A DNA stretch of 64,000 bases from Histoplasma ohiense (taxonomy: Eukaryota; Ascomycota; Eurotiomycetes; Onygenales; Ajellomycetaceae): the NCBI GenBank assembly GCA_017607445.1, contig JAEVHH010000004.1, positions 1,612,001-1,676,000 of the forward strand, given 5' to 3'. The notes under the pieces were generated by a model that was given only the letters and a program-made list of their open reading frames with translations, made no database searches and was not told the DNA's origin. Made by a program: the position numbers and the translations under genes. Shown piece after piece: positions 47,705 through 60,287 of this stretch; position 1 is the stretch's first letter; every line of letters starts with the position of its first letter.

Positions 47705-50297
47705 ATGTCTTTCATCTCTCGACTGCCCTCCACCACCTCCCGCCTCGGGGCAAGGGCAGTTATTCTCAAGCCAACAGCAGCGGCAGCAGTTCGTGCCAAT
47801 TCCTCTCTCACAGGCGGCCCCGAAAACAAACCGCTCAACTCCATCCTCATCGCCAATCGCGGCGAGATCGCACTGTGAGCCTGTCTCTTTTAATTTCACC
47901 CTGGGAGTCTAGAAACGAGTCTGACAATATCTTGTTTTGGAACTTGTTTTTTCTAGACGAGTAGGACGAACAGCTTCACAGCATGGCATTCGAGTAACGA
48001 CCCTCTATACCGACCCCGACGCACGGGCTCAACACGCGCTAAGTTCCCCGTTCGCGTTCAATCTGGGCGAAACATCCGCGTATCTGGATGGAGATCGGAT
48101 CATTGAGATCGCGCAGAAGGAGGGCTGCCAGGGCATACATCCCGGTTATGGTTTTGTGAGCAATTATTTAACTATCTTTTTTTTGGTGGGGGGGAGGGGA
48201 ATGGGCTGGATTTCAAACAATGCGTTTATTGGGATCGGTGGGCTGACGATGGTGTTTCACAATTTTTATAGTTGAGTGAGAACTCTGCATTTGCGCAGAA
48301 ATGCACGCAGGCAGGCTTGGTTTTTATTGGCCCTCCGCCTAAGGCTATCGAGGCTATGGGTGATAAGAGGTAGGTGATAGATGCATATGTGTATTTTCGT
48401 CCAAAGGGTAAATGCTCACTTGGATATGTGTAGCCGATCAAAGGAAATTATGACGGCAGCAGGAGTCCCCTGTGTGCCTGGCTACCATGGAGATAACCAA
48501 AGCATGGAGTTCCTTGAAGCAGAGGCAGAGAAGATCAAGTTCCCAGTCCTCATCAAAGCTGTGAAGGGTGGCGGTGGTAAGGGAATGCGAATCGCCAGCT
48601 CCAAAGAGACCTTCCGAGATCAGCTTATTTCTGCAAAATCGGAGGCGATGAACTCCTTCGGCGATGACACGATGCTAGTTGAGAAATATATCACGACTCC
48701 ACGACATATCGAAGTACAGGTGTTTGCGGATAAGCATGGGAACTGTGTCGCGCTGGGTGAGAGAGATTGTAGTATCCAGAGACGTCATCAGAAGATCCTT
48801 GAGGAATCCCCCGCCCCGCATTTGCCTGAGGCAACACGGAAGGATATTTGGGATAAAGCACGGGCGGCGGCGTTAGCTGTAGGCTACGAGGGAGCGGGAA
48901 CGGTGGAATTCATCTTTGATAATGACACGGGAGAATTCTTTTTCATGGAGATGAATACCCGGTTACAGGTCGAGCATCCGGTTACGGAAATGGTTACGGG
49001 GCAAGATCTGGTCCATTGGCAGATTCTGGTTGCTGAGGGAGCCCCGCTGCCCCTGACGCAGGATGAAATCGAGTCTATTATGGCGACCAGGGGTCACGCT
49101 ATCGAGGCGCGTATATATGCCGAAAACCCTGATCAAGGATTCGTCCCAGACTCTGGCCGCCTCCTACACGTTCGCACTCCTGCAGCGACAGAAGACGTGC
49201 GGATTGACGCTGGTTTTGTTGCCGGTGATGAAGTATCTTCGCATTACGATCCTATGATCTCGAAGCTGATTGTCAGGGGATCGAATCGTACGGAAGCTCT
49301 ACGGAATCTCTCCATGGCGCTGGAACAATATGAAGTGGCAGGACCAATCACCAATATCGAATTCCTGAAACGGGTGTGCAAGAGCCCAGACTTCGTCTCT
49401 GGGGATGTTGAGACGGGCTACATCGATAAACATAGAGCTGAACTATTTGCAAAACAGCCTGTAGAGGATGAAGTTCTGGCTCAGGTTGCACTATACTGCC
49501 TACTCAGTTCCCCCAAAGCGGGCGGCCCAGCAGGCTCAGTGGTTGGATTCAGCCCGGCATATCAAGAGCGACAATTTACGTTTGTAGAAGCTACTGCGCA
49601 AGCCTCATCAGAATCATCTGGCAATGCAGCACCCTTCAACGTCCAAGTGCAACAAACCGGCGAAGCAACATTCAACATCGTCGTGAACGGCACTAGTTTC
49701 GAGAACGTCAAGGTCCAACAGCAACCGCACGAGTCCAACGTCGTCACCTCGTTTTTCCCACACACGAGACTTGACACGACGGTGATTCGCGACGAGGATG
49801 CCATCACAGCGTTCCAGCGTGGGAGACAGTATCGGTTGAAGATCCCGCGGGCTAAATGGATGGAGAAGGCGCTGGGGATTAAAGATACCGCAAACAGCGT
49901 GCTCGCGCCGATGCCATGTAAGATCTTGAGAGTCGAGGTTGTGGAGGGGGCGACTGTGGTGAAGGACCAACCACTCGTGGTTATTGAGAGTATGAAGATG
50001 GAAACTGTGATTCGGAGTCCACAGGACGGGAAAATTGAGAAGGTGGTGCATAAGGCCGGGGTAAGTTTTTACACCCTTTTCTCATTCTCTCTTTCTCTCT
50101 TTCTTTTCTTGAATTTTCTTTCCTGGGTTCCAACCTCCCTCTGTCCTTCTTACATTCCTTTTCGTGATCTGGACTTGGAAAACAAAATTATCTCTAACTA
50201 ACTCATCGCGGGACATTTTTAGGATATATGCAAAGCCGGAACCGCACTCGTTGAGTTTGCAGAGGCTTCTTCTGACGCAGAGGCGAAGACTTCATAA
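47705..50297 (+). CDS. mccA: 3-methylcrotonyl-CoA carboxylase alpha (biotin carboxylase/carrier) subunit
   Basis: Proposed exons are 47705-47874, 47957-48155, 48272-48369, 48434-50060 and 50223-50297, giving 722 aa. A mitochondrial presequence (about 1-38) precedes the biotin carboxylase domain (NSILIANRGEIALRV; EGCQGIHPGYGFLSEN; ATP-grasp loop KAVKGGGGKGMR; RDCSIQRRHQKILEESPAP; EMNTRLQVEHPVTEM). A linker and barrel follow, then the C-terminal biotinyl domain with VIESMKMET, whose Lys carries biotin. The last small exon (GDICKAGTALVEFAEA) completes the biotinyl fold. Without it the domain would be truncated by intron read-through. It acts with MccB in leucine degradation, and length and order are typical. 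Confidence 0.95.
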
Positions 50298-52083
50298 CTT
50301 AACAGCCTACTCGACATACGGTGACTCGGTGAGCCGTCTGCGTGCCATGCTTTCTGTAGGGGCCAGGCTCTTTATTCACCGGCTGTTATCGTTTTACATT
50401 GCAAGTAGAAGGAAATTGAGATTCTACCATTCTGCCATTCCACCCTTCCCGCGCCCCTAAGACTCTTTTGTTTGCGTATAATATACGAACATGTCCTGTT
50501 GTTTTCATTTATTTATTTATTCTTTTCATGTGAATGTATACTGCATATAGAGAAGAGAAAGAGAAAGATTTTTATACGACCCTGATAGATTTAACTTGAC
50601 GACACGGTCGTGACTTGTTTGAATTCCGGGCACATTCATTTTCTTTTTGGGTAGCTACGGATCAATTTGTATCTCGGTACATACCCTGCTGTCATGATAA
50701 TCGAATCGAATCGGCACATGGCATCGGTGTAGAACTGGATGGGGTGTCTGGGCAGCACTTCCTCAGATTTAAACAAAAGGGGGGGAGAGGGTGAGAATGA
50801 ACTGCGAGTTGTACACTGTACCAAAGACTTGTCATTGAGCAACGTTGCCGCGCTAACGAGAAGAGAAAATGTCGAAATTATGGAAACCGAGGGAATTTAT
50901 ATATTTTTACACCAAGGTTGCATCTTACGCTTAAATGGACCCCGACTGCGGAGCATTTCTCCATGGTTGTTTTATGAAAGGAGGTTGAGATTCCAGATAG
51001 CCAACACCAGGCTGATTGCCACTCGAGTCGGTGGAGGGGTTAACTTGGTGATCAATAATAATAATCGGCAGATGTTGTCAACAAACCGTTCACAAGTTTC
51101 GTAGAAAAGTCTGTTGTTCATCTGACTCCTCCAGCCGATCTCCTTGGATGAACTATTCTTAGCGTCTGTAGGGCCCAAACCCCCCCTGGGAACCCACCCG
51201 AGCACCCCTAGAATGCCCCCTAGCGTTGCCCCCAAGCCTGGTCCCGGTGCCCCCGACTGCCGCAGTTCCCCACCCAAGCTCGGCGCGTGCTCTCGCCTGT
51301 GGGCTGCTCACCGCCTTGCCAGAGCCTGGGCCCGCCTGGCCGGCTGCTCCGGCCCCGGCTGCGCGGCCTGTTCGCCTGTGCCTGCTCTTCTCCCCTCCTG
51401 CGACGCTGGGTTCGAAAAGTCACGATAGTTCGACTGAGCCGTCATCTGACCCAGCGATCGGGCTCTCTTACTCGGGAAAAATAAAAATAAAAATAAAAAT
51501 AAAATAACCTGGGCTGGCTCAACCAATTCTGAATTTTCCTCTCCTCTCTCCTCTCTCCACTCCCCCTTCTTCCCACCTTCAAGCAATGTTGGCCGCTGCG
51601 AGAATCGTTCACATCCATCTTGATATTAGATAAAATTTCGTCGTTTTTCTTTTAAGATCGGACAACGCTCGTTTCCCGGTTTTGGTTCCGTATTTTTTTT
51701 TTTCTTTTAATAATAAATACAAATTGCTCATTCGCTTTTCGCCATCTGGACGGCTTGTTTGTGGGAAAATTATCTGCCCGGCTTCTCCAGTCCTTTGCAC
51801 TGCTTCTTATCCGCTCTACCTTCAAGTCTCCCACTGATACGGTTCCTGAGACGCTATCCTAGACACTGCGCAGAATTGTCCTGGTGAGTTTTTACCTTTA
51901 TCCAGCAATTCTTGATATCAATGGGCAAACGGTAGAATTACACAGATCAAAAAATATGCCCCGACTGCTGAACGCTATTCCACTATTCCTTCCTATAAAG
52001 CTTCCCCATTACTCTCCATTCCATTACTGACTGCTACTTAATATAGAACACCCCCGAAGCAAGCACTGTAAAAGGCTGCTACT
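50298..52083. other. Intergenic with a GC-rich patch
   Basis: 1.8 kb. The segment 51170-51420 is unusually C-rich and followed by (AAATA)n at about 51478-51507. Its Pro/Gly/Ala frames show no domain. The last 500 bases are pyrimidine-rich and probably the leader of the SDR gene. Confidence 0.45.
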
Positions 52084-53631
52084 ATGTTCAAGCCATCAAT
52101 TGCCCGCCAGATACGCCGGGTTGCCAGCCATGGCTGCAAGGGTGCAGCAGCTGTCAGTTCCACATCTAGACCGGCTCTCATCATCAACACCACGACCCGC
52201 AGCATCTTCACAACCCCTAAATTAAATGCCAACAAGAGAGACGACAAGGACGACGACCCGTTCAAGAAGTCCAGCACGGCTGCTTCCGCAGAGGATACCG
52301 CAGAGCATGAGGGTCGCTATGCCCGAACGGATGAAAGCGTCCGTGTCGAATACCCCGAAGATCATGAGATGCCCCGCAGCCCCATCGTCCAGGGCCGCGG
52401 CGGGATGCACTTCAAGCGGACGCTGGCGTCCTTTTCGCTGGAGGGTCGTGTTTCGGTTGTTACCGGGGGCGCCCGTGGATTAGGGCTGGTTATGGGCCAG
52501 GCGCTTGTGTCGTCGGGCTCTGATCTTGCCATTGTGGACTTGAACAGTAAGCAAATATCAGGACCCTCCCGTTTCGTGATTTCGGATAGCATTTGGAGAG
52601 ATTTTATTATCCCGTTTTGTGCAATGCTATCTTGTCGGTCATGTGATTACATGTGACTGCAGCTCTGGTTCTATCCATAGCTCTTATCAGATACCTCAGG
52701 TGTTGACTGGAAATCTAGAGGAGGAGGCTGAGGAGCAGGTGCAGAAGTTGGTGGCACAGTATAGGGAAGAAAACCCGGGCATTGAAATGTACGCCCCTTT
52801 CCCCCACCAGAATTTACCTCCACCGAGTCACCTTGGGACAAATACAGAATAGAGAAAGCAAATTGAAAATTGATACTCTCCAAATTCTAACCATCACAAC
52901 TTTCCCCGCTCCAGCATGCCCAAGGTAACCGCCCATTACGCCGACGTTGCAAACCCCGACTCCGTCAACGAGTGCATCACCAGTATCCTCGGCGCCCACG
53001 GCCGCATCGACAACCTCGTCACCTCCGCCGGCTTCACCGAGAACTTCGATGCCATCTCCTACCCCTACGACCGCATGCAGAAGCTCTGGGGAGTCAACGT
53101 GGACGGCTCGTACCTGTTCGCCGTGGGCGTTGCCAAGCACCTGCTCGAGCGCAAGGCGCCCGGCTCCATCGTCATGATCGGCAGCATGTCCGGGGCCATC
53201 GTCAACGTGCCCCAGCCGCAGGCGCCGTATAATGCGGCGAAGGCCGCAATCAGGCACCTCGCCGCGTCCCTGGCGGTTGAGTGGGCGCCGGCGCATATCC
53301 GTGTTAATTGCATTAGTCCCGGATACATGTTGACTGCGCTGTAAGCTCCTCGTCGTTCTGTCGTTCTGGGTTTTACTTTTATCCCAATGTTCTCCCCCTA
53401 AAACAGGCAAGCAAAGGGGGTTAGTCAACTGACTTGAAAAAACATCATAGAACCCGCAAAATCCTAGACGATAACCCCGAACTCAACCGCCAATGGACCT
53501 CCCTCATCCCACAGGGAAAGATGGGCGTCCCCGAAGACCTCATGGGCGCCGTGACGTTCCTCCTCAGTGATGCGAGCAAGTATGTCACTGGTGCCGACCT
53601 CAGAGTTGACGGCGGATATACCCTCACGTAG
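52084..53631 (+). CDS. Short-chain dehydrogenase/reductase with mitochondrial presequence
   Basis: Proposed exons are 52084-52546, 52719-52788, 52915-53340 and 53451-53631, giving 379 aa. About 115 residues precede the Rossmann domain: a basic leader (MFKPSIARQIRRVASHG...) and a charged linker. The SDR core has the cofactor motif VTGGARGLG, then VDLNKEEAEEQV and LVTSAGFT. WGVNVDGSY, catalytic Ser in MIGSMSG, YNAAK (Tyr/Lys pair) and NCISPGYMLT follow, and it ends SKYVTGADLRVDGGYTLT. It belongs to the fungal polyol/ketose-reductase-like classical SDR group (D-arabinitol or sorbose/mannitol dehydrogenase type). The substrate cannot be fixed from sequence. The second exon start at 52719 is chosen because it alone gives DLNKEEAEEQ. 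Confidence 0.85.
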
Positions 53632-56600
53632 AGAGAACAATTAAATCTCTCTCCAGCCTTCTCGTTCTTCTTAGAATTGGGGCATTTTGCTTTCGCAATG
53701 TTTTTTTTTTTATTTTTATTTTTATTTTTTTCCCCTTGCTGGCTTTCCACTTTCTTCGCGCCTTGGGTTTGGTGCGTATGCTGGGTGAGGGTTGGCGCTG
53801 CTTCGGTATCCATTATTTAGTAATAATTTGTTCGCTTTGTCCTCACACGCTACCTTTTTTTTGTCTTTCTTGTTCTACTCCGAAGTTCGCACCAATCTCC
53901 CTTTGCCCCGAGATTCAAGCGTGTATGTTGTTGTTGCTGTTGCTTATTATCATTCCGTTTCTTTGTTTTTCTTCTGTTCTTTTGTTTTTTCGTCTTTCTA
54001 ATTGTTTTTCCTCTACACATTGCTTCTTGCATATTTCCCGTCACCTATTAAATTGTTGTTTATTATTATCATTGTTTTTTTCCGCCTCCGTCAACAATTT
54101 CTCCGCGGGTCTGTTTGATGATGTCATTTTGGCTTTTCTATAACTATATATAACCTTTTTCTGTTCTTCATGTATACAGTACATCTTCAGTGCATCTCGG
54201 CCTCTCGATAGTTGCGTGGCCCTCTGCGTGGCCCTCTGCGTGGCCCTGAATTGGACACACCGTGGAAAAAGGTGGAGGGGGTGGCTGGTTTAGAATCCGT
54301 GGTTGGATAATGAAAAAGTTCCAGATTCTAGATCGATCTTGGATCTTTGTTCGTCCCGTCAGTCAACTAAGAAAAGAAAAAGGATAAGGATAAGGATAAT
54401 AGATAGTACTGCGAGAGAGCTGGGAGTGGGTTGAGGGTCTGGATTAACCAGCAGTGGCTGGCCTAGAACTCCCCGATCGTTCGTCCTCGTGCTCATTTGA
54501 TATGTCAATATGTCCCTTGTAAGAGCAGCCCCCATACTCCGTACATACCTTTCCATGTCTCATGTCCACGCGCATAGCGTTAGCTCTGTGTGTGGTATGC
54601 GGGGGAAGACGAAACCTTGCATTTCTACAGGCCCACCCTGTAATCACAACGCCACAGTTAGGACATCTACTCTGTGAGGATTCGACGCGGGGAAATAAAC
54701 GCAACAGCTCGCCCACTAGCTCTCTTAGCGCCGTCCTAGCTGATAGGATCGATTTGACACGCGAGGGCAGGGACCTAGCCGCAGACTGCCAGACTGTGCT
54801 GGCTGTGCGTGTATACTTTGGTGCGTCTGTTTGTCTGGGAGAGCTGCTGTTTGATATTCGGCGGAGTCGCGGTGGGTTAAGATGGTATGTAGTGATTTAT
54901 CACACGTGGGATAGGCGCATGCATGAGCAAACAAGCAAATTTATCATGGAAGAAACACCTTTCTAGCCAGGTCAAGGGGTGGAGGAAGTATATGGATTTC
55001 ATTCACAACATGCTGATACACTAGATATGATATCAGATACGGGGCAAGGAAAGAAAAGAAAAGAAACCGAGACGAGCAGGAATACGAAGCACGATTTCCT
55101 CTATATAAGAAGAGAGTTTTGTAGCAAATGTTAACTACTCTGATCTTCCTTTCTTTTCCCAAGAAAACAATCACCAAACTCCGGGAATTTAGATGTATGA
55201 AATACCATTCTCTTTCCATGTAGGCGTGTGTGTGGTTGTGTGTGTTCAGAAAATACGCCCTTCGGCACAATTGGGTTGATGTGTAGAATGGGTTTGTTTC
55301 CCCCTCACTATCAAAAATTGGAAATAGCAGAAGAGTGCGATAAACCAAAACCCACATACACAGGGGAAAATAGGAGATTCGGGAGAGTCAAACTCATAAT
55401 CAGCACAGTATGGGGGAAGAACGAGCTCGCAAAGGCCACACCCCTCTCGAGAGCAAGTACCGCAGCGAGGGTGATGTCAACTGAACCGGCGCCAGGCCAC
55501 AGGGGACGAGAATCAATGGAGTCAAATGTCTGTATTGTATAGCATGTCCCGCTCCATGAATTGAACAGGTTTAACTTTCATGCCCGGGTTAAACTGTGGC
55601 CCGGTGGAAAGGCGGGACGGTCCGTCCATAGAGTTTCTGCCGAGAATAGGTCTGACCCGCATGTTCACTAAATGATTGCATTAGTTAATATGTGGGGTCA
55701 ACCCCGAATATCTATTATTTGCTGGCTGTCCTGCGCATTCAGCGGTGGGTGATGCAGTGCTTCTCCCTGTTATTGGCAGCTAACCAGTGGAGAGGGCCGC
55801 GAGAGGAGGACACCCAACCAAAGGGATCATAGCTGCTGTGCAGAAAGACCTCTTATCTCTCGCAGTTATCCGCGGTTCGACCAGCAGATGCTGACCGATC
55901 GGCCAGTGCTAGGCGAGGAAATCTGAAAACGATCTTGGAAATAGGACCAGGGGCCAGGAAATGATGCTGTATGATTATTCTTCTCGAAATTCACCGGTTT
56001 TATCAAGGGAACATCGACATGAGACGAGAGAGATCGCACCGTCGCTTTTAAGAGAGAACGCGCTAGCACATCCTCCTAACATCGTCGGAATTCGCGAGTC
56101 AAACGATGCTGCAAGAGCAAGCAAATCCGTTGGACGCTACAACAATCGGGAGTGTCCCCTCGATAATAATAATACTCAGTACTACGCATGAATCCTCACT
56201 TCGTTTCACGGGTCACTCTCCAATGAAAAAGCTACGGGTTATTTAACGTTAGTGGTTGCATTGCTGACCGCTGGGATGACAGGGTTTTGGGATCAGCACT
56301 GCAGGCGAGTTGGGCTGGTTTATTGTCTATCCGTGGCCAAAAATGTGAATTTCGCGATGCCGTTCCGGGTTTCGTCAATCACACCAACCGTGCTGATAGA
56401 ACCGGTGGAAAGCTGCGCGTTGAACGAGGGGGCGAACAAAAACAAGGTGGTGATTGAAGCATTGAGCCCGGGGCCTTTTCTCCCAATTTCAAGGGTTGCC
56501 AGTGTCGCCACTTCTGGCCATGGATGCCAGGTCAAGGATTGCGTGGTGGAAATATTCAATAGCTGGTCACTCAAAATAGGAATGGAACGGGCTTCAATCA

Positions 56601-57000
56601 ATTGCAAGCGCAATCGATTACTTGATATATCTCCTGGTTGGCTCCCGCGAGAGAGTAACTAATCCAATCCGGCACCTAATTGCTTACGTTGTCCCTCCTC
56701 CCCCTCCAGGCAAAAATTCAAACCCTATATCAAGGAATGCGACTGAAACAATTATCAGCCAAAGGAGGATGGACGGTACTCTGCGTCCTGAATCTTTCGT
56801 GTTCTAGAAGAGGCGTGGAAAAAAGCCTGCTCCATTCTAAGCGACGACAGGCCTTGCGCTAACGATGTCTAAGTACTGGTACTTGCGGAGGCGCGCCTTC
56901 TCCTTGGACCTAGGGATCGAGAGCTACATCCGCCACCGATCCACTCAGGGCCCAAGCCACTACGGTTGATATAACAATAATGGCCCAGCCTGGTGGGAGA
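53632..57000. other. Gene-poor stretch
   Basis: Mostly T-rich DNA after the SDR gene. Features are a triplicated 12-bp unit (TGCGTGGCCCTC, about 54213-54247) and one doubtful minus-strand exon (54444-54903, listed separately). Nothing else is supported. Confidence 0.45.
54444..54903 (-). CDS. Doubtful coding exon with Cys pairs
   Basis: The minus strand is open from about 54903 to the stop at 54444 (about 150 codons) but has no ATG before the conserved-looking part. The reading gives KSILSARTALRELVGELL, then SRCPNCGVVITGWACRNA and a later VCTEYGGCSYKGH. The two Cys groups (CPNC and C-x5-C) could bind zinc. It may be a 3' exon, a remnant, or chance. I recognise no family, and no upstream exon with a credible splice was found. 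Confidence 0.2.
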
Positions 57001-58394
57001 GAAAGCCAGGGAATGGGGATATGAAACAGCAAGATTGAAGCCTGGTATCGCCTTCTTGTTCCCGACACTTGCGTGGTATGATGGCTTTCGATTTGGATTC
57101 ACTCACTCCGCAAGTTAGCCAACACGCAACCAATGCCCTGCATTGGTTGAAAGCTGATAATTCAATAATCATGGGCATGTCCGCCGCGCCCCAACAAGTG
57201 GTTCCAACACAGATCCCTCACGCCATTCCCCGGGTTATTTCCCCTTGATGCTTGAAATAGTATAGCCATGTTTCCGTCCCTTCGTTGGCCTTACATATAT
57301 TTCCTCCCTTGAAACCTTTCCATTCTCCTTCATTCTCACTCCTTTCCGTTTTCAGCTGTGTTGTATTTTTATTATTGCTCAGTTACGGTGGCCACATGAC
57401 CAACTAGCTGACCTGGGCTCTATTGATTTCGATCTCGACTCTCCACCACTCATCCTCCCGCCCGTTTGGTTTCTCGCCGTCCTTGTCATCTATTGCTCTT
57501 CTCTTTGCTGGAATTTGCCTTCCGTTTACTCGCCTTACGCGGGACTCTCCCGTATCCTGGGTGTTCCATTCCAGCCCGGTTCTCGTATCCCTTTTGACCT
57601 ACCCAGACTTCGCCGTTCTGCTCTCTGCTGCTAATCTGTGGAGCTTCCTGTCCCAGCTACGGCACATTCATCTCTGGTCTCTGTTGAGTTCCAAAACCGT
57701 GCTAAGTCCCCCTCTGTTTCAGCAGAAAGCTCCGTGCTGCTGAGAGATCGAAGCTCCCTCACCACGGCGATATCACAAACAAATAATATTATCCCTCCAT
57801 CCTCCTTCACTTCAACAGCCGTTCATTTTCCTTTTCTTTCATTTACCTTTCTCAACCCTACCTCATTGCCGCCAAAGAGCAAAACTATCCCAACCTCCCC
57901 ACGGGGTCACCTGGACAATCTCACGTGAAACAAGCTCTATCCCAAACAACCACATCGAGCTCCCTACCCACTGCATTTATTTCGTTTCCTCATCCCTGTG
58001 TGACTGCATGCTGCTTTGCTCTCGGTTCTGTACCGTCCACACCTTACAAATTGGCCTGTTGTATGTGTCCGGCTGTGAAATGTTCTACTCCCATCACCCA
58101 TATCCATGCTGAGCCATGAAGCTCAGCTGACCGTTGACCATATCCTTCTCTCCCCGTTTGTTGTTGATTTATTTTTGTTGTTACTGCACTTCCTTGCTGT
58201 TTGATTTTTTCTTTCTTCTTTTTCCCTTGATCACTCCTTTTCGCCTTTCTCCCTTCCAGAATTTTGTGTGCTGCTGCAGCTCGTTAATTTGCCTATTCCC
58301 TTTTCGATGAAGAGAGTTCAGCTCCTTGACTGTAAAACCGAAAAGAAAGTGGATTTCGTTTCGGCGGGTTTTGATTTCTTAGTGGCTGGTTACA
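57001..58394 (+). promoter_or_regulatory. Promoter and long pyrimidine-rich leader of the DUF1752 gene
   Basis: A palindrome with two CCAAT boxes lies at 57127-57149. About 1.1 kb of CT-rich DNA follows, whose open frames (Ser/Pro/Leu-rich) look like composition artefacts, up to the ATG at 58395. A long leader is inferred. Confidence 0.4.
57127..57149. promoter_or_regulatory. Palindromic double CCAAT site
   Basis: Perfect 10-bp inverted arms, CAACCAATGC and GCATTGGTTG, separated by CCT. Each arm contains a CCAAT pentamer, the core bound by the fungal Hap (CBF/NF-Y) complex. It lies about 1.25 kb before the DUF1752 gene. Confidence 0.55.
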
Positions 58395-60287
58395 ATGACA
58401 GAAGCTTTACCTAAGGGTATCGTCTTAAATTCCGAGCGCATTATTTCCGAAATTGAAAGCTTTGGCGGTGTGGATGCTCAGGATCTCGCAAAGCTATGGC
58501 GAGGTAAGGATACTTTCTTCGTTTATGCTCTCAAAGAAAACAAAAGCGGAGAGGAAGAACCATATATTTATTCCCGGATTGAATACAGTGGAGGAAATTC
58601 AATGCGTGAATAAATGGAAAACAGAAGACGAGCCCCTGTATACACATATATATATTCTAACATCTCAATGTGCCAGTCTACACCACCAACAGGTCTACGA
58701 TGAAAGCAGATGAGGGAAGGCGGTTGGAAAATCTGTTTTGGAGAATATGGAGCAACAATTCCATTCTACATACTATTAAAGGTACTACGCTAGCTGGCCT
58801 CTTTCTCCATATATCTGAAGGAGAAAGCATTACCGGGATGGCTCGAGGCAGACTAAGAGAAGTATGTACATTGGCCCAGATAGCTGGTATTAATTTGCGA
58901 GAGAATGTCTTCTGATATTTCTAGATCCCACAATCCATACCGCGGGTCCCATCAAGACGGCGCGTGGCCCCATCTACTTCAAGCGCCCAGCCCGAGAGTC
59001 TCTCAATGAGAACTGGTTTTAAAAGTAGCCCAAACGCATCCCGGAAATCCTCGGTAAATTCAACTCGGACACCGTTGCCACCTCCTATCTTAAAGAAGCC
59101 GCGACAATCATCCAACGACGCTCAGCAAACCTCCAATTACTCTACGGCAGTCGCGAGTGAAAATGTCAGAGGGGGCGACCCCTCTTTGTCCCCACCCCCA
59201 ATAGCAGGTATTGAAGCTTCTGTTGGGGAATCAGCTTTGGAGAAACCGCGGAGGAAAAAGGCTACATTTGCAACAAATGTAATTTCCATGGAAGCGGAGA
59301 CGGTGTCGATGCGGAAGAAAGCCTCCCAGCTGCCTTTGGATCTCGCATCTGCAAGACACTCGCCTACCAAGACAATCCGGGCCTTACCGGACATGTATGG
59401 TTCATCAGCGCTTCTACAGCAGAAATATCCCAGATCTGATGGTAGGAGAAATCTCTCTTTTCCCTTCCTTGACATATGGAATCAATCTATCGAAGCACAT
59501 CCCCACTGATATCATACTAACTGCAAATACCCACGCTGTAGAATCCGCAATATCCATAAGCCCAACCCCTATGACCATTGTAAAGCCAAACCCCTGGCTA
59601 TCCCAAAAAACCTATCGACCAGGCCCAACGTCAAAACCCACATCACACCCCGCTATCATCAAATCTATTCACAAACAACAGACACAGCAGCAGAAGCGGA
59701 GTAATAGTTCCCCCATCTCACAAAAAACACAACCATCTACGATCTCGCTTGTAGAAAAGGACTTCCGGGCGCGATTTGTTGAAAAACGGCTACAGGAGTC
59801 GCGCAACTCGTCTTTCACCAATTTAGGAAGCTCTCTACTAACCCGGGCGGATATTAAGGGTAGTGCTACAATAGTCCCTATAGCAAACACGGGCATGACG
59901 CGTTCGCAAAGCCTTCAATCATCAGCCGACGCAAGACCGGTTAAGGGGTTTCATGCGGTCGACGGCCTGGGAAAAATCCAGACAGGAGGATCTTCGGGAC
60001 AGAAGCAGCGCCCATCTCAGGACAATTACAATGGTTCTAAAGGTGTGGTTGAGCATGTATATGCGGAGGGCGGAAACGATGAAGGGGATTGGGAGGATAT
60101 CGATAGCGATGATGATCGCTCCAACACAATTTTCCCATCACAGCCACAGCCGCAGTCACCATTTCAGCAAGGAGGAGTTTCTACATCCAGACCATCTCTA
60201 AGTCAACAGCAGAGCCAGTTAAGCAAGTTGATCGAGCAGGAAAGGAAGTTAAGTGCCACGATGCAGAAAAATGGGAAACATGTGTGA
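58395..60287 (+). CDS. DUF1752 (AreA GATA-like N-terminal) domain protein
   Basis: Proposed exons are 58395-58503, 58677-58861, 58925-59441 and 59542-60287, giving 518 aa. Residues about 12-65 carry the DUF1752/GATA_AreA signature: an acidic helix, LAKLWRVYTTNRS, then the RRLENLFWRIWSN block, which the first intron splits and the splice restores. The rest is long, Ser/Pro/Gln-rich and basic, with a PPPILKKPRQSS motif and RKKATFA. Near the end is an acidic WEDIDSDDDRSN patch, then a Gln-rich terminal helix (LIEQERKLSATMQ). No zinc finger is present, so it is not AreA itself. Related fungal proteins include regulators with PP1-type or nitrogen-regulation links, but the role here is unknown. Confidence 0.85.

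Noticed and set aside
51144..51586. Pro/Ala/Gly-rich frames on both strands
   Set aside because: They follow from the GC-rich patch. No domain, and they are open in several frames at once.
53445..54143. Frames in T-rich DNA after the SDR gene
   Set aside because: Phe/Leu/Ser or Lys-rich translations of T tracts, partly antisense to the SDR last exon.
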